Shown in pieces: positions 1-11,699 of a stretch of 64,000 nucleotides of DNA (the first letter of the stretch is position 1; every line of letters starts with the position of its first letter). Below the pieces are notes generated by a model. It ran no database searches. It was not told the origin of the DNA and was given only the letters and a program-made list of their open reading frames with translations. This DNA comes from Siphonodentalium dalli (taxonomy: Eukaryota > Mollusca > Scaphopoda > Gadilida > Siphonodentaliidae). The translations under genes were made by a program, and so were the position numbers. The stretch is from NCBI GenBank assembly GCA_032622095.1, contig CP136062.1:35838918-35902917 (forward strand), written 5' to 3'.

Positions 1-40
1 TGGCATATATCAAGTTTCCTCCTCTCTGTAAGAAAGAAAG

Positions 41-1131
41 ATGGAACTGAATATGAGCCAGTGTCACTTCGAGCGTCCATGTCCTCATTTGATCGATACC
101 TCAGGATGTGATCATATCCAGTTTCTGTCATCAGTTTGCCCATGCCGTGAAACTCTGAAAAGCAAACAGAAACAACTAAAGTCTATAGGAAAGGGCAATA
201 AACCATTTGAAGCAGATCCAATTACACAAGATGACGTTGAGCGATTTTTGGCACAGGTTCTTGGACCATATAACCCAAAAGTCGTTACAAAATTTTATGT
301 GGTGGATTTGTGTATTGTTCTTCGGAATAAGAATCGGGAGACAATTCATTCTTTGAAATGGGGCGACATTAGTCTTCAAGAAGATGATTATGGACATGAA
401 TATATCATCTACACATAGGAGCGACAAACAAAGACAAGAACCGATGAAAATCCACGAGACATCAGACGAGTTAACCCAAGGGCATATTCGGTCGACAACA
501 TATTAATTCTTTAAATATAATTGTGCGGGGCATGTGTGTAGACTCAGGCCTCACAACGCATAAGAGACTTACCAACTATAGTGTTCGAAAACTGCTGACC
601 CAGTCACTTAATGATGACAATGTACCACCACATCAAATAATCCAAGTGTCAGGACACAAGAATGTAAACAGTTTGTTGAACTACTCTAAAATGAATGCTG
701 TCCAAACAAAACATATATCTTCAATGTTATCAAATACTGCGGGAAATACTAGTAACACAGTCACATATTCAGAGACAGTACTCCCAGCTGCACAGCCTGC
801 AGTCGAGCTTTCACCAGTATTGGAAACCGCACCTGCTCCTGTACCAAGTTCTGACACTATATATACATCATCACCGACAACTGTAACTGTTTCCAAACAG
901 ACAGTTAGTGTATCAAATAGTGACATTATTGGTACACCTGGAATTGTTCTGAGTTCATCAAGTGCGATGCAAAGTTTGAAATCCATATTCTCAAACGCAT
1001 CTTTCAGTGGATCGGTGTATATGCACTCTCACAGCTGCTCACCGAAGTCTCACACAACAGAAGACAACGAGTCAAGTCCTATCGTGAAATACCGGCGAAT
1101 CAGGAGAATAGTTGACAGTGACACCGAGTGA
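41..1131 (+). pseudogene. Crypton-like tyrosine recombinase remnant (DUF3504-type)
   Basis: This encodes parts of a tyrosine recombinase of the kind carried by Crypton DNA transposons and by the DUF3504 domain of domesticated host proteins such as ZMYM and KCTD1 relatives. Such enzymes cut and rejoin DNA through a tyrosine. The first frame (41-415) has the helical core ending in SLKWGDISLQEDD, then TAG at 416-418. The same frame continues with ERQTKTRTDENPRDIRR to about 500; the R of KTRT (437-439) fits the first catalytic arginine. A deletion and frame change follow. A second frame (from about 511) gives GMCVDSGLTTHKRLTNYSVRK, then SGHKN and LLNYS, matching the C-terminal catalytic region. 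The family usually has NHSxRK, so the HxxR histidine appears to be Tyr here. A Ser/Thr-rich tail ends at 1131. The stop, the missing middle segment and the His change make this a dead copy. The upstream part of the element lies outside the window. Family call is confident; Crypton subgroup is not. Confidence 0.75.
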
Positions 1132-1399
1132 AATTGAACAAAAATTGTGTTGGTTTTTACATTCCAAACTGCTAAGCGGGAAGTGTTATCAGTAGTTAGG
1201 ATTTTGCTATTTCCAAATGGAACGAACCTATTGTGTACCGTGAGACAGGTTCTGGAATCGGAGTAATATAATTTTCTTGAGCTTGTGTTACTAGTGACAT
1301 ACTGACAAGTTTTGTTTGACTCTCTGTCTGAGTGCGAGCATTAACATACTTTTTCTAGAAACGGCAGCTGAGTATGTGACTTGAGAAATTAATGGTCTG
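1132..1399. other. Spacer between Crypton and LINE remnants
   Basis: Non-coding stretch between two transposon remnants on opposite strands. No open frame or structured repeat was seen. It may include 3' flanking DNA of the recombinase element. Confidence 0.4.
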
Positions 1400-2715
1400 G
1401 CCCCAACTTTTTTCTTAGCATCTATATACTATAAATGTTTCTCAGCCTTACATCTTTGTCCCAAATGGGACATGAAATATCCATTGCAGCATGTGAACCT
1501 TGACAGTTCGAATATTTTTTTAGGATTTGTACAATCCTTATATTATGATCATGACCAGAAACAGAACAGCGTGCACAAACGATTGCTTGACTTTTACAAT
1601 GTTACTGGCCATGGCCCTGGCATTTAAAACACCGTAGGGGATTTGAAACATAAGTACTTATATCTGCCTTCGTGTTCGCACCGATTGAAGTTCAGAATAT
1701 AACTATTCAGAGGAACTCGAAGTCCATCAACAGTCTTTGTAAATCTACGGACTTCTGTAACTCCCTGTTGTGCCAACTCCGCCAATATTTCTGATTCCGA
1801 AGAATCAGTTATATCGCGGGCCACAACACAGCTCTGCTACTATTCAATGTCTTGTGAGGAGTAACAAACACTGGTGATTGTGCAATAATTGTTAACTGCA
1901 GCTGAGCATCAGATTTAACTTTATTTGTGCATTCAATCAAGAGAGAGAGCCACTTATTGACCCAGTCCTGATTGGGTTGACATTTTTCAATTGTCCAGCA
2001 GTGCTTTGTAGCGTTTTATCAATGACAAAGATAGAAGGTCGTTTCACATTTTGGGTCAAAGCCAAGAACCAAGTACTAAGGGAATAACACAGCATCATTG
2101 GTACTTGGTGAGTCACCATTCTTACGAGCAATACGTTGTTTCTTTGTTTTGAGTTGCCATACGAAAAGCAAAAAATCGACAACTAGCCCAGTAGCTGCCA
2201 TGGACTACCCTTCGAATTCGGGTCGGTCCAAAGCTCAAGCGGTGACCCGTTTAGCCACTGCATATAGCAGCCTCCCGGTACCTCCCCAAAGCGATACAGG
2301 CGTGATCAATACAGGATTACATTCTATCAATCAGGACGAACACAAAAGAGACAGCAGAGTGCAGAAACATCACACGTGCAAAAATAGAAAACAATATTTC
2401 AAACATCAGACGAGCAAAACAACATATAACAAACATTTAATATGAATCACAGAGTAGAGGCGTGACTAGCCGATTGATTGAGCCGGGTCAACTCAACCAC
2501 CCGTCTTTAAGAGATGTAGAACCAAAGAGGACCATGATCTAAGTCGTATCCGCAGGTCGATGCCTCACGTGATACGACCGCCCTAGTACCTACAGGACTC
2601 CTGCTCTACACCTCACGGGATGCACCCCACTGAGAACATGGTGCCACATTAGGGGATTTTTACCCATCGCAGTGGGGCTGTAGGCATATTCTACCCCGGG
2701 CCCAAACGCGGTTTA
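1400..2715 (-). pseudogene. LINE 5' region and ORF1 (gag-like, zinc knuckles), degraded
   Basis: Minus-strand remnant of the 5' part of a non-LTR retrotransposon. The clearest block (1824-1624) reads ARDITDSSESEILAELAQQG, then VTEVRRFTKTVDGLRVPL, which matches the region before the zinc knuckles in ORF1 nucleic-acid-binding proteins of I/Jockey-group LINEs. After a frameshift it continues as KCQGHGQ, a stop, then CKSQAIVCARCSVSGHD and, after another shift, NCQGSHAAMDISCPIWDK, i.e. Cys/His knuckles. Upstream on the minus strand, 2040-1950 gives KTLQSTAGQLKNVNPIRTGS, also typical of this ORF1. Sequence from about 2200 to 2715 looks like the element's 5' UTR. Several stops and frameshifts show it is dead. 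ORF2 is missing: the fragment ends near 1400, next to the Crypton remnant. Confidence 0.65.
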
Positions 2716-4300
2716 TAGGCAAGCATATAATACAATATTTTACTTCGTTTTTAGTTTAAAACATCTTGCAGGTGTTCTACTATTCTATGTTGACTCGAAA
2801 TGAAGCACTTAAAGCAGTTATCCCTCCTGATTGGTGGTAACATTGGTGAAATTCACTAATGCCTAATGTTGAAAGGGGGTGGGTGTATATTTGAACGGAA
2901 AAAAAATGCATATGTTGTTGCTATGAATGAATGGTGTTGGGATGTGATTTTTACCTAGTTCTTCAGAGCTGTCAACATGGTTATTTAAGAGTTGTGAAGA
3001 ATAATATCCATTATCACAGGTTTATCATATTTTAATAAAGACTGTTCTGGAAGACTAGACAAACAATTTCCTGTAACAATAAATGACATTCAGTTCCATT
3101 ACACCTCAAGTTGTCAACAGTGAAAACCTTGTCATTAATATGCATAAGGTATATATATCTGCATATATCAGTGTATATATGAATATCATTATAACTGTGA
3201 AGACAAGGTATAGTATAATGTTACAATAGCACAACCAGACGGCCAGTTGACAGTACCCGATTCATGCGAATAAGGGGTTACCGTTGGAATTGCACTGCTT
3301 TGTGTTGATGGGTTTGGACACGATCCCATAACGTAACACACGAAAGCACCGGAACACCAACGTTAACCCATTTTTTCGAAATTTGAATCAGTAACGTTCA
3401 AAATTCGTGCTATTGTAAGATTATGACAGGACCGGATTGTATCTTATATATTTATAGAATTAATTATTTGGACAAAATAGTTAATCATATCAAAAGAACA
3501 CGAAATACCAGCCATTTTGTTTCATAGCAGCTATTAAAGTTCTTGTAAATCTTGTTTGGTGTCTTGTTTTGTTTTTTTAATATTAAACAACTGGCTGGCC
3601 GGGCAGAACAGATGTAGTATATATACTCCATTTTGGTATTCTGCGTCATTCATGAGTTAAGGAAGCAGTAGTGGCAATACAACTTAATGAAATAGTGATT
3701 CATTTTGCAATTCTTGCAGTTCTTTGTTTATAATTAAACAGGACGTAACAATAATTGCGGTTAATTAAAACAATGGTTGGAATGAAAGGCGGACCTTTAA
3801 ATTGACCAAATTTGGAAATGGACAGAGTGGGTGTCAAATCTGTGATCGATACAAATTACACGGAAGGGTGGGTGGATCTCATAATTCGGAAAACAAAAAC
3901 AACCAACCCTGTGTTTGCACTTTTTATCCGGCCCCTCTCTGGTATCATGCGCGAAATACATTCATATTGGCATTATTTATAACCTGAACATATGCTCTAT
4001 GATGGAACTATTGTCATACGAAATACGCCCATTATGGCATTACTAAATCTACCCTTTTTAATCAACACGATTTACCAGATTCACGATCTTTATAATGTGG
4101 TTTCACTGCGGGTATACGCTCACTATGGGGTTGTTTCAGAATCAAATCCTTCCAATATGAACATATATGAAAATTTATCACTATGAATATATTTGCATGC
4201 TGATATGTAGGCATGACACTTTGTTCGTTATATTTATAAATTACATGTAATATAATACATATTATATTTTCGAGAGTTCTGACTTCGTGAGGATACCTGG
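2716..4300. other. AT-rich non-coding DNA
   Basis: About 1.6 kb with only short chance frames (for example at 3802-3987 and 3992-4186). No recognisable protein, RNA gene or strong tandem repeat was seen. It could be an intron of the large gene whose first visible exon is at 10503, or intergenic DNA. Confidence 0.4.
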
Positions 4301-4439
4301 AACCAGCCCTTAGCTAAAAGCGCTAGAGCGGTACAGATTGTTTGGGTGCACGTTCAGTAGATATAAACAGACGACATATTGACGAACAGTTTCGGGAAAT
4401 AATGGTTTATTATACGCCCGTACTTGGTTCGTCCGTCCG

Positions 4440-4840
4440 CCCCTCCGTGTGTCCGTTCGCTTTTTTGTTGCGTTTCCAGATGATAACTTTAGTAAGTCTG
4501 AACTGAATGGAATGAAATTTAGTATGGTATGTGGGCTTACTAGCACAAAATACAGGTCATGTTCGAAGTCGATCCGACAATTTTCAACAGAGTTATGACC
4601 CTTTGTGTTCGAATTAGTACTAAATTGTCGTTTCCAGATGATAACTTTAGTAAATCTGAACTGAATGGAATGTAATTTGATACGTGATTTTGCTAGCACA
4701 AAATACAGGTCAATTTAGGATTTGTGTTCCGCCAGCCAATTTTTGCAGCTATTATGGTCCTTGTCGTCTTAGAATTTGCCGATTATTTTGGTTTCCGGAT
4801 GATAACTTTAGTTTTAGTTGTCTGACTGTATTCAAATTTG
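4440..4840. repeat. Degenerate ~150-bp repeats, AAATTTGG/TTATGGCCC family
   Basis: Two to three imperfect units. Each has TTTCCAGATGATAACTTTAG, then GAATGGAATG(A/T)AATTT, then AGCACAAAATACAGGTCA, and most have an AGAGTTATGACCC-like end. A short GTCCGTCC-rich stretch precedes them near 4430-4460. The word order and spacing match the block at 58250-58780, so these are two copies of one repeat family. Minus-strand frames here are by-products of the repeat. Confidence 0.6.
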
Positions 4841-4857
4841 GTATATGGACTACTCAT

Positions 4858-7570
4858 ATGAGAGATAGAGATGTTTTATTGCCTCCTTGAAGGAGATATA
4901 TGTGTACAGGTATATACATGTTTATGAATACAACAGTGACATTCAAACTAAATCAATTTCACTTATATGAGGTTGGTTGACCTTTTGCATTGGTCAGATG
5001 CAGCAAAGGACACACACAAATATGAGACAATGAATAAATAAGCGTTTCTCATCACACATGAGATCCAGAGTAGGATGACTTCCACGTCCACATGCATAAG
5101 TGAGGAATCCTACCGGCGAGAGTAAATCCAGGAATGAAAATGTAGGAATTCCGAATATGTTTATGATTTTATACCATAATTCATTTCTGAGTTCCTGTAT
5201 GTGCGGAGAGAAGCAATGGAGGTATATGTGTGACATGAGGTCAGAGTATTGGCACACACAGTGCTTGCATAGTGCGTTGTTGCCATATGTCGTTCTGGAG
5301 ATGATGTTTGCCATATAGAGAGCTTTAGATTTGTACTTTGGGTGTTCCCTGCATAGTAGCCAGCCTATCCAGATCGACATAGAATAGGATTTAACCATCC
5401 TAAAGAAATTCAGTGATTCATTTGTCAAATCACACCACGGTGCTTGATATGCGAAGTTGTTGATCTTCTCTTTTACAATTTCTTTCCATTGTTTCTGTGA
5501 TTGAAAGAACCCAGAATCAATACAATTTGTGAGGTAATCGATGAGAGCACATGCGTGCAGGTGTGTGAATATGTCCTTCGCAAAGCCAGACAGGGGCCGT
5601 TTATAGAGGAGGTGGCCCTGAACATTGAACAAAAACACTCTTAGAGCATCGCGATGAGTGTTTGGAATATTTATTAGTGTTCCCAAGAATAAAAGTTTTT
5701 TCCGGTCTACTTCGACATGCAGTGGTGTTAAACCAAGTAGTGACAGTGAAAGTTATGTACTTGTTCTAGTAGGCAGACATTGAATATGTTTTATACACAT
5801 ACGATAGACTTTCTCAAGTTGCAGAACTTGTGTATTTGTCAGGCCATACCACATTTCACATCCATATTATGCCTTGGGGATTACTACACATTTCAAAATT
5901 TAAAGAGCAGACGAAGGAGTCAGGAATTGGGTGATTGGCGATCGGCATGCACCGAAGAATGTCCTTCTTAGCATTTCACATGCTCTGTCAATATTTCGAG
6001 ATCTATCAGACCGATTATTTTGAGGGATACCAAGGTGAATAACGTCTTTGACTTCTTTCAGAGTGTTCAGTCCGAGAAACCATTTATGTTCTCTCGCTGG
6101 AGCGTTTGAGCGTTTACGTGTGTCAAAGACGATAATTTCGCTTTTAGCAAATGAGTATTCAAATTTCCACGTTTTGCTGTACTTATAACATTTATTCAGA
6201 AGACTTTTTAAGCCACCTTCTGAGTAAGCAAAATGCAGACATCGTCGGCAGTTGTCGGACATGCACACGAGATTGAATCTATATGAGCGCCCTCCGGTGA
6301 TAATTAGAGTTCCTGTAGGAGGTCGTCTATATAGATAAGGTAATCCCTTGTCTTGTACCTTGATATATGGTGAACGGTTCTGAAAAATAGCCAGCATATC
6401 GCACTTTGCTTTTGATCTCCGAGTACATGGCAGCAACAACTCTAAGCATACGCCCTCCGAGACCTTTCTGCATTAATTTATAGAGTAGTCCTTCGTGCCA
6501 TACTCTGTCGAAAGCCTTTTGGGAATCCAAAAATGCGGCGTATACCTTAGAATTGTTGAGATGTGCATATTCGACGACATCTTGGAGTATATATGACGTT
6601 ACGGTGCAGCCAATCCCTTTCTGGAAGCCATTATGCAGACAATTCGGAAAACCGGCGAACACATCGCATTTAAGAAGCCTGTCCAAAATAACCATCTCAA
6701 AAAGTGTATACATTGATGGCAGTAAAGTTATAGCTCTGTAACTATCTGGGTTGGCGACAGGCTTTGGGTCACCCTTGAAAATCGGAATTATTATTCCCAT
6801 TTTCATTTTAGAGGGAATAAATTCGTATCTGAGCATACTTGAGAATAGCAGACACAGGACAGGAAGTAGTGCATCCGGTGCATGAATTAGATGTTCATTT
6901 ACAATATTGGTGTGCCCACTAGCTTTGTTCCGCATCAGCCGTTTAATGCAAGCACTTAGTTCTGAACCTGTGACGTCCTTACACAATGAGCTATATCTAT
7001 GCTCTTGGTCAGAGATTTCACTTATCTGGGCAATGGTGTCGTTCACCGACGATTCAAAAGAGGGCATATTATGACGACACCTACTATACAGGTTTTGAAG
7101 ATATTTGTTCCAACCTAGTACAATGTCTTGAGGGTCCCTGCACATTTTGTTGTCAAACTTTAATTCTGACCCAGGGTTCACACCACACTTATTTGGGAGT
7201 TTAATTGCTTTCCAGAAAGCGTGTTGGTTGTTTTTAGCGAGATATTCTATGTCCTCTATTGATTTTGTTTGGGAATCCAACAATGCTGTACGGTGACGAT
7301 TTCGGAATATTCGTTTAGAATCTCTATATGCTCGAAATGTTGGATTGTCAATCGTTTTGGGTCGCCCCTTTGATATCCAGCATTTCCGGCGTTGACGCAT
7401 TTCACCATGCAAGCATTTCAATTCAGAATTCCAGTAAGACTTCGCGAATTTCTTCCGTTTAGTTGTTTTTTTCTCTGTTTCCTTAGAGGCAGAGAGAAGA
7501 ATATCGACTAGTTTCGAATATAGTGCGTCAACGTCGCGATTTCGTAATTCGACGCAATAGGCTGAATAGC
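4858..7570 (-). pseudogene. LINE ORF2 remnant: reverse transcriptase, 5'-truncated
   Basis: Minus-strand non-LTR retrotransposon ORF2 without its endonuclease domain. From about 7570 downward it encodes the linker, then the reverse transcriptase: FKGDPKPVANPDSYRAITLL, AAFLDSQKAFDRVWHEGL and YQGTRQGITLS. A frameshift and small deletion follow, with IDDLLQEL in another frame. The catalytic ADD box (CPTTADDVCIL, about 6250) lies in a third frame. Frames at 6000-6240 and 5686-4994 supply the thumb and C-terminal region, including a CKHC...H...C zinc motif (near 5260-5200). The 3' end near 4860-4895 has a CTCC/GGAG stem followed by AATAAAA and a TCTC-rich tail, a common LINE 3' ending. The element is truncated at its 5' side, as usual for LINEs, and broken by several frameshifts. 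Confidence 0.85.
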
Positions 7571-8074
7571 CTAACCTTCAGCCGAGTTCCGGGTCAAATA
7601 CGACGAATAACGTAACACGAAACAAAACGCATTTGTTAACACAAACACCGTTTGAAGAGTGTATTATTACATAAAATGATCGTTATTGATTAATTATCGA
7701 TATTTATTGTTGCATATTGGCTGCTATCAATATTTACACAAATGGTATTAATTATTTCTTTTAATTGCTCCTTTGGTCAACTTTGACTATCGGAAAATGA
7801 AAATATGCCGCTGAAAAAAATGTAATCGATATTAAAGTCTCATCCTTTCGGCAACATGGAATTGGTTTTAATTACTTAAATGATTAATATAGTAATTTGC
7901 CTTTTATCTGTGATGAAATGAGAAATGGTAATTGTCTTTTTTTGGTAACATTAAATTAAAATAAAATCAAATAAATTAAAATAAAAGTAAAATACAGTCA
8001 AATTATTTTTTTAATTATTGTTTATTACATTTTTGCGCACGTTGGCATCTCTCTGAGTGCATTCTAGTTTACAA
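7571..8074. other. AT-rich spacer between two LINE insertions
   Basis: About 500 bp of strongly AT-rich DNA with homopolymer runs, lying between the 5' end of the minus-strand LINE and the 5' end of the plus-strand LINE. No coding or RNA feature seen. Confidence 0.4.
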
Positions 8075-10255
8075 CCTGCGATGGATCCATGTATATTCGA
8101 AGCAGAGAAATCACCACAGACGAATCGTTACTTGTTTAGCAAAGGGAACTACGATGCTATTCGACGGTCAATTCAATATGAAACATGGGATATTCTTACT
8201 ATTATGGATGTATGCACTGGCTGGGAAAAACTTTATAAAAAACTAGGGGAACTTATGGAGGAACATATACCAAAATCCACCCGACAAAATATAAAGAAAC
8301 AGAAAAACAAGTGGTCAACAAAAGATGTTCTTAGTGCAATCAGACAAAAAAGGCAAGATTACAAGAGATACAGGAATGCGAGGGGTGAACAGACTTACAA
8401 CCAGTATAAACTTTCTAGAGAGAATTCAAACAGGATGATAAAAGAAGCGAAGCTGAACTATGAGCGGAAACTGTCTCGTGAGTGTAAAAAAAATCCGAAA
8501 TCGTTCTGGGGATATGTCAGCAGCAAAACAGGAACCAATCACGGAATAGCGGACATTCAAAACAAAAAGAATAACACGATGGCACGAAAAGACAAAGAAA
8601 AGGCGGATATATTAAATGATTTCTTCTCCAGCGTGTTCACTAAAGAGAATCTGACAAACATTCCAATTTTGGATGACAAAACAAACGGAAAACACATTGT
8701 AGATATACAAGTTACACCGGCAGCTGTAGAAAAGAAACTGAGAAACCTGAACCCATTCAAAAGTTATGGCCCGGACGGTATATCACCTCGGATCTTGAAA
8801 GAAACTGCAGCAGAGATCAGTAAACCGCTCTGCATTTTATTCAATAAATCATTCGAAGAAGGAAAACTACCAGAGATTTGGAAAAAGGCAACAGTTTCCT
8901 GTATATATGAGAAAGGTTCAAAATCCGATCCAAGTAACTATCGACCCGTGAGTCTCACTTGTATATTATGTAAGATCATGGAATCGTTTGTCAGTGACGC
9001 TATCGCCACACACATGGAGCAGTATTCCCTATTCACTGAGTGTCAACACGGCTTCAGGAGTAAGCGTTCATGTAAAACACAACTGTTGGAATATCTGTCA
9101 CACGTTACATCAGAACTCGACAGAGGCGAACCGGTAGATGTGATATACCTAGACTTCCAAAAGGCGTTTGATACTGTGCCACACGAGAGGTTGATTCACA
9201 AACTGAGAGCATATGGTATACAAGGCAGTTTGATAACATGGATTCGAGACTTTCTAAGTAATAGAATACAGCGTGTTAAAGTAAACAGTGAGTGTTCAGA
9301 ATGGATGAGTGTTACGAGCGGAGTTCCACAGGGCGGTGTATTGGGTCCTATTCTATTCATAATATTCATCAATGACTTACCAGATAGTGTTAAAGGGATA
9401 TGTCATATATTTGCTGACGACACTAAACTGGTAGGCAACCCTAATATAAGTAACATCCAAAACAATATTGATGATGTGTGCCAATGGTCAACAAATTGGC
9501 AACTTAAATTCAATTCCTCAAAAATTCACGTGCTGCACTTCGGATTCAACAACCCTCGGCATCAATACAACAATACAGATTCGACAGAAAGGCCACCTAT
9601 TCTAGTGAGCGAGTATGAACAAGATCTGGGAGTGACTATTGATACGCAACTAAAGTTTGATTGCCATATTAATAGTGTGTGTAGTCGCGCATATAGAACT
9701 CTGGGCATAATCAGGAGAACTTTCGTCAGTTTAGAACCAGATACATTTAGCTACTTGTACAGGTCTATGGTGAGACCAATACTAGACTATTGTAATACGG
9801 CTTGGAACCCTCATCACAAGAACAGAAGCATAACCATTGAACGGGTGCAGAGGCGAGCAACAAAAATGGTGCCGAAATTTCGAAAATTAAGTTATATAGA
9901 CAGAATGATAAACCACGGTTTGATGTCTTTGAAATATCGCCGATTCAGAGGTGATATGATAGAGACATACAAATACCAGAATGAGTTATACAACGTGGAC
10001 GAGAGTAAACTGTTCAAGCGAGCAGAGTACACCCGAACAAGAGGTAACACTATGAAATTGGCATATTCGAGATCATCGAAGGATATCGGGATGTTCTTCT
10101 TCTGCAACCGAATTGTTTCCAGCTGGAATGCCCTGCCTGATTATATTGTACAATCGCAAATGCTAGCAGAATTCAAAACTCTATTGGACAATCACTTCCG
10201 CCCAATACGGTACGAATATGATACAGAAGGGATGGATTGCCATGCAGTAAAATAA
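8057..10255 (+). CDS. LINE reverse transcriptase (CR1/Rex1/L2-like), intact RT frame, 5'-truncated
   Basis: A 732-codon frame beginning at a GTG that is probably not a true start; homology begins within the endonuclease-RT linker (LFSKGNYDAIRRS, about residue 26). Reverse transcriptase blocks in order: NPFKSYGPDGISPRILKE (about 235), SKSDPSNYRPVSLT (about 290), TECQHGFRSKRSC (about 335), VIYLDFQKAFDTVPHERL (about 364), TSGVPQGGVLGPILF (about 418) and the catalytic FADDTKL (about 452). The C-terminal region has ERVQRRATKMVPKFRKL, typical of CR1/Rex1/Jockey-superfamily LINEs. The enzyme copies element RNA into DNA at a nicked target. The endonuclease half is absent (5' truncation), yet the remaining frame has no stop, pointing to a fairly recent insertion. 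It lies just upstream of exon 1 of the large gene, in the same orientation. Confidence 0.88.
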   Translation: MHSSLQPAMDPCIFEAEKSPQTNRYLFSKGNYDAIRRSIQYETWDILTIMDVCTGWEKLYKKLGELMEEHIPKSTRQNIKKQKNKWSTKDVLSAIRQKRQDYKRYRNARGEQTYNQYKLSRENSNRMIKEAKLNYERKLSRECKKNPKSFWGYVSSKTGTNHGIADIQNKKNNTMARKDKEKADILNDFFSSVFTKENLTNIPILDDKTNGKHIVDIQVTPAAVEKKLRNLNPFKSYGPDGISPRILKETAAEISKPLCILFNKSFEEGKLPEIWKKATVSCIYEKGSKSDPSNYRPVSLTCILCKIMESFVSDAIATHMEQYSLFTECQHGFRSKRSCKTQLLEYLSHVTSELDRGEPVDVIYLDFQKAFDTVPHERLIHKLRAYGIQGSLITWIRDFLSNRIQRVKVNSECSEWMSVTSGVPQGGVLGPILFIIFINDLPDSVKGICHIFADDTKLVGNPNISNIQNNIDDVCQWSTNWQLKFNSSKIHVLHFGFNNPRHQYNNTDSTERPPILVSEYEQDLGVTIDTQLKFDCHINSVCSRAYRTLGIIRRTFVSLEPDTFSYLYRSMVRPILDYCNTAWNPHHKNRSITIERVQRRATKMVPKFRKLSYIDRMINHGLMSLKYRRFRGDMIETYKYQNELYNVDESKLFKRAEYTRTRGNTMKLAYSRSSKDIGMFFFCNRIVSSWNALPDYIVQSQMLAEFKTLLDNHFRPIRYEYDTEGMDCHAVK

Positions 10256-10337
10256 CTTTTGATATAATCCGGAACTAAGATTCATTCGACTCGTTCTGTG
10301 TATCTTGATGTTATGTTATGTTATGTTATGTTATGAT
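10256..10337 (+). repeat. LINE 3' end with (TTATG)n tail
   Basis: Short 3' UTR of the preceding LINE ending in about five copies of TTATG (10309-10336). LINEs of the CR1/L2/Rex1 type end in short tandem repeats rather than poly(A), so this marks the element's 3' boundary. Confidence 0.75.
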
Positions 10338-10502
10338 TAGGCTGGCAAAGATAAGCAGTCATATTTTTTTGTTTTTAAGAAAACTTCATACACTGTTTAT
10401 GTTAGGGGGAGCTACATCTGTCAAGAATTACGAATATCCATATTGTCATTAGATTGGATTACACATATATAATGAATTATGCATTATGATATATTATTAC
10501 AG

Positions 10503-10629
10503 GGAATCGGGAAACAATACAAGAACTAAATTTAGCGAAAAACCTATCGCCACATAACCCAAAGGAACGATTTAACTGGACGTCCAATATCGGCGTAACA
10601 CTCAGCACAAGCCTGTCCAACTACGAAGG
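10503..10629 (+). CDS. Exon 1 (first visible) of the Fn3-like gene
   Basis: Follows ...TTATTACAG and ends before GTAAGT. Encodes NRETIQELNLAKNLSPHNPK and then RFNWTSNIGVTLSTSLSNYE, which joins exon 2 in phase 2 to make ...NYEGGLCLRFSASGGGY. It begins mid-protein, so earlier exons must exist. The upstream intron has taken a LINE insertion ending about 165 bp before the acceptor. Confidence 0.7.
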
Positions 10630-11699
10630 GTAAGTATTTATACTACAACTTGTCGAAACAGAAATAGGGTGATTATATTTGTCAGTCCGTATATCTGTCT
10701 GCATAATTGTCTGCCTGTCTGTCTGTCTGTCCGTATATCCGTATATCTGTCTGTATAATTGTCTGCCTATCTGTCTGGGCATATATCTCAAGTTCTCAAT
10801 AATGGGTTATCGGATATGAATTAAATATGGTTGAGAAGTTAGTTTTAATGCTTACTTTAAAAATAGGGGACATTGACGTCATTCGTTTTCAATTCTAGAG
10901 TTATCCTTGCTGATACATATAACTGTGGTTTTAAAACAATATACATAACAAAGAACAAAATTGCATGCATGGAGGAAGATTATATAAATGATGATTGAGT
11001 CGAAAATGTGCATAGACATAACATTCCATGATAGCACCCACTGGTTGTTGTGTCAGCAATTGGGGAAAGTTCGTCCTCCAATCCCAGTCTCTTGCTAACT
11101 ATATGAGAGTTTACCATGTACACGTATCTAGACATATCAATATATCGAACATTTTCGTTACCAAATGGTAACAGAAATGGATTACTCAACCAGGTACAAA
11201 GCGTACTTTGGAATGGTTTATTATTCATCTCGACGGATGTTGAAGAAATATAAGCAGATGACAGACATATAAATAATAGTCACTATATTTATAACATAAT
11301 ACCATTAATATTGAAAATATCTCCTTTGAGTAAAACATCGCTAATGCATGCAGTCATTAAAAATTGAGCACCCAAAACAATCCAGTTAAATAAAAACTCA
11401 AGACAATCCAGATCAAAGACAATCCAGTTAAATAAAACCCAAGACAATCCAGTTAAATACAACCCAAGACAATCCAGTTAAATAAAACCGACGACAATCC
11501 AGTTAAATAAATACATATATTCACATCCTAAGTTGTTCCATTGGAACGAAATTAATGGGTGATCCATTAAAAAGTTGTCAATTTCAAAGGTAGTGACAAC
11601 AATGATGATAAATAATCGTAACTATCTGCGTTAACAACATTTTTCAAGTAGACGACAAGCCCCAATAAATCAAAGCATCTTTCTTTTTTTCAACACTAG
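10630..11699 (+). other. Intron 1
   Basis: GTAAGT donor and a TTTCTTTTTTTCAACACTAG acceptor. It carries a TCTGTCTG-type low-complexity patch (about 10680-10770) and a 25-bp tandem repeat at 11371-11512. No coding content. Confidence 0.7.
11371..11512. repeat. 25-bp tandem repeat, six copies
   Basis: Six copies of a unit around ACAATCCAGTTAAATAAAAC, starting near 11377, 11403, 11419, 11444, 11469 and 11494. One unit is shortened. Intronic minisatellite. Confidence 0.85.

Noticed and set aside
3802-4186. Two short plus-strand frames
   Set aside because: No homology, no splice signals consistent with the large gene, and AT-rich low-complexity context.
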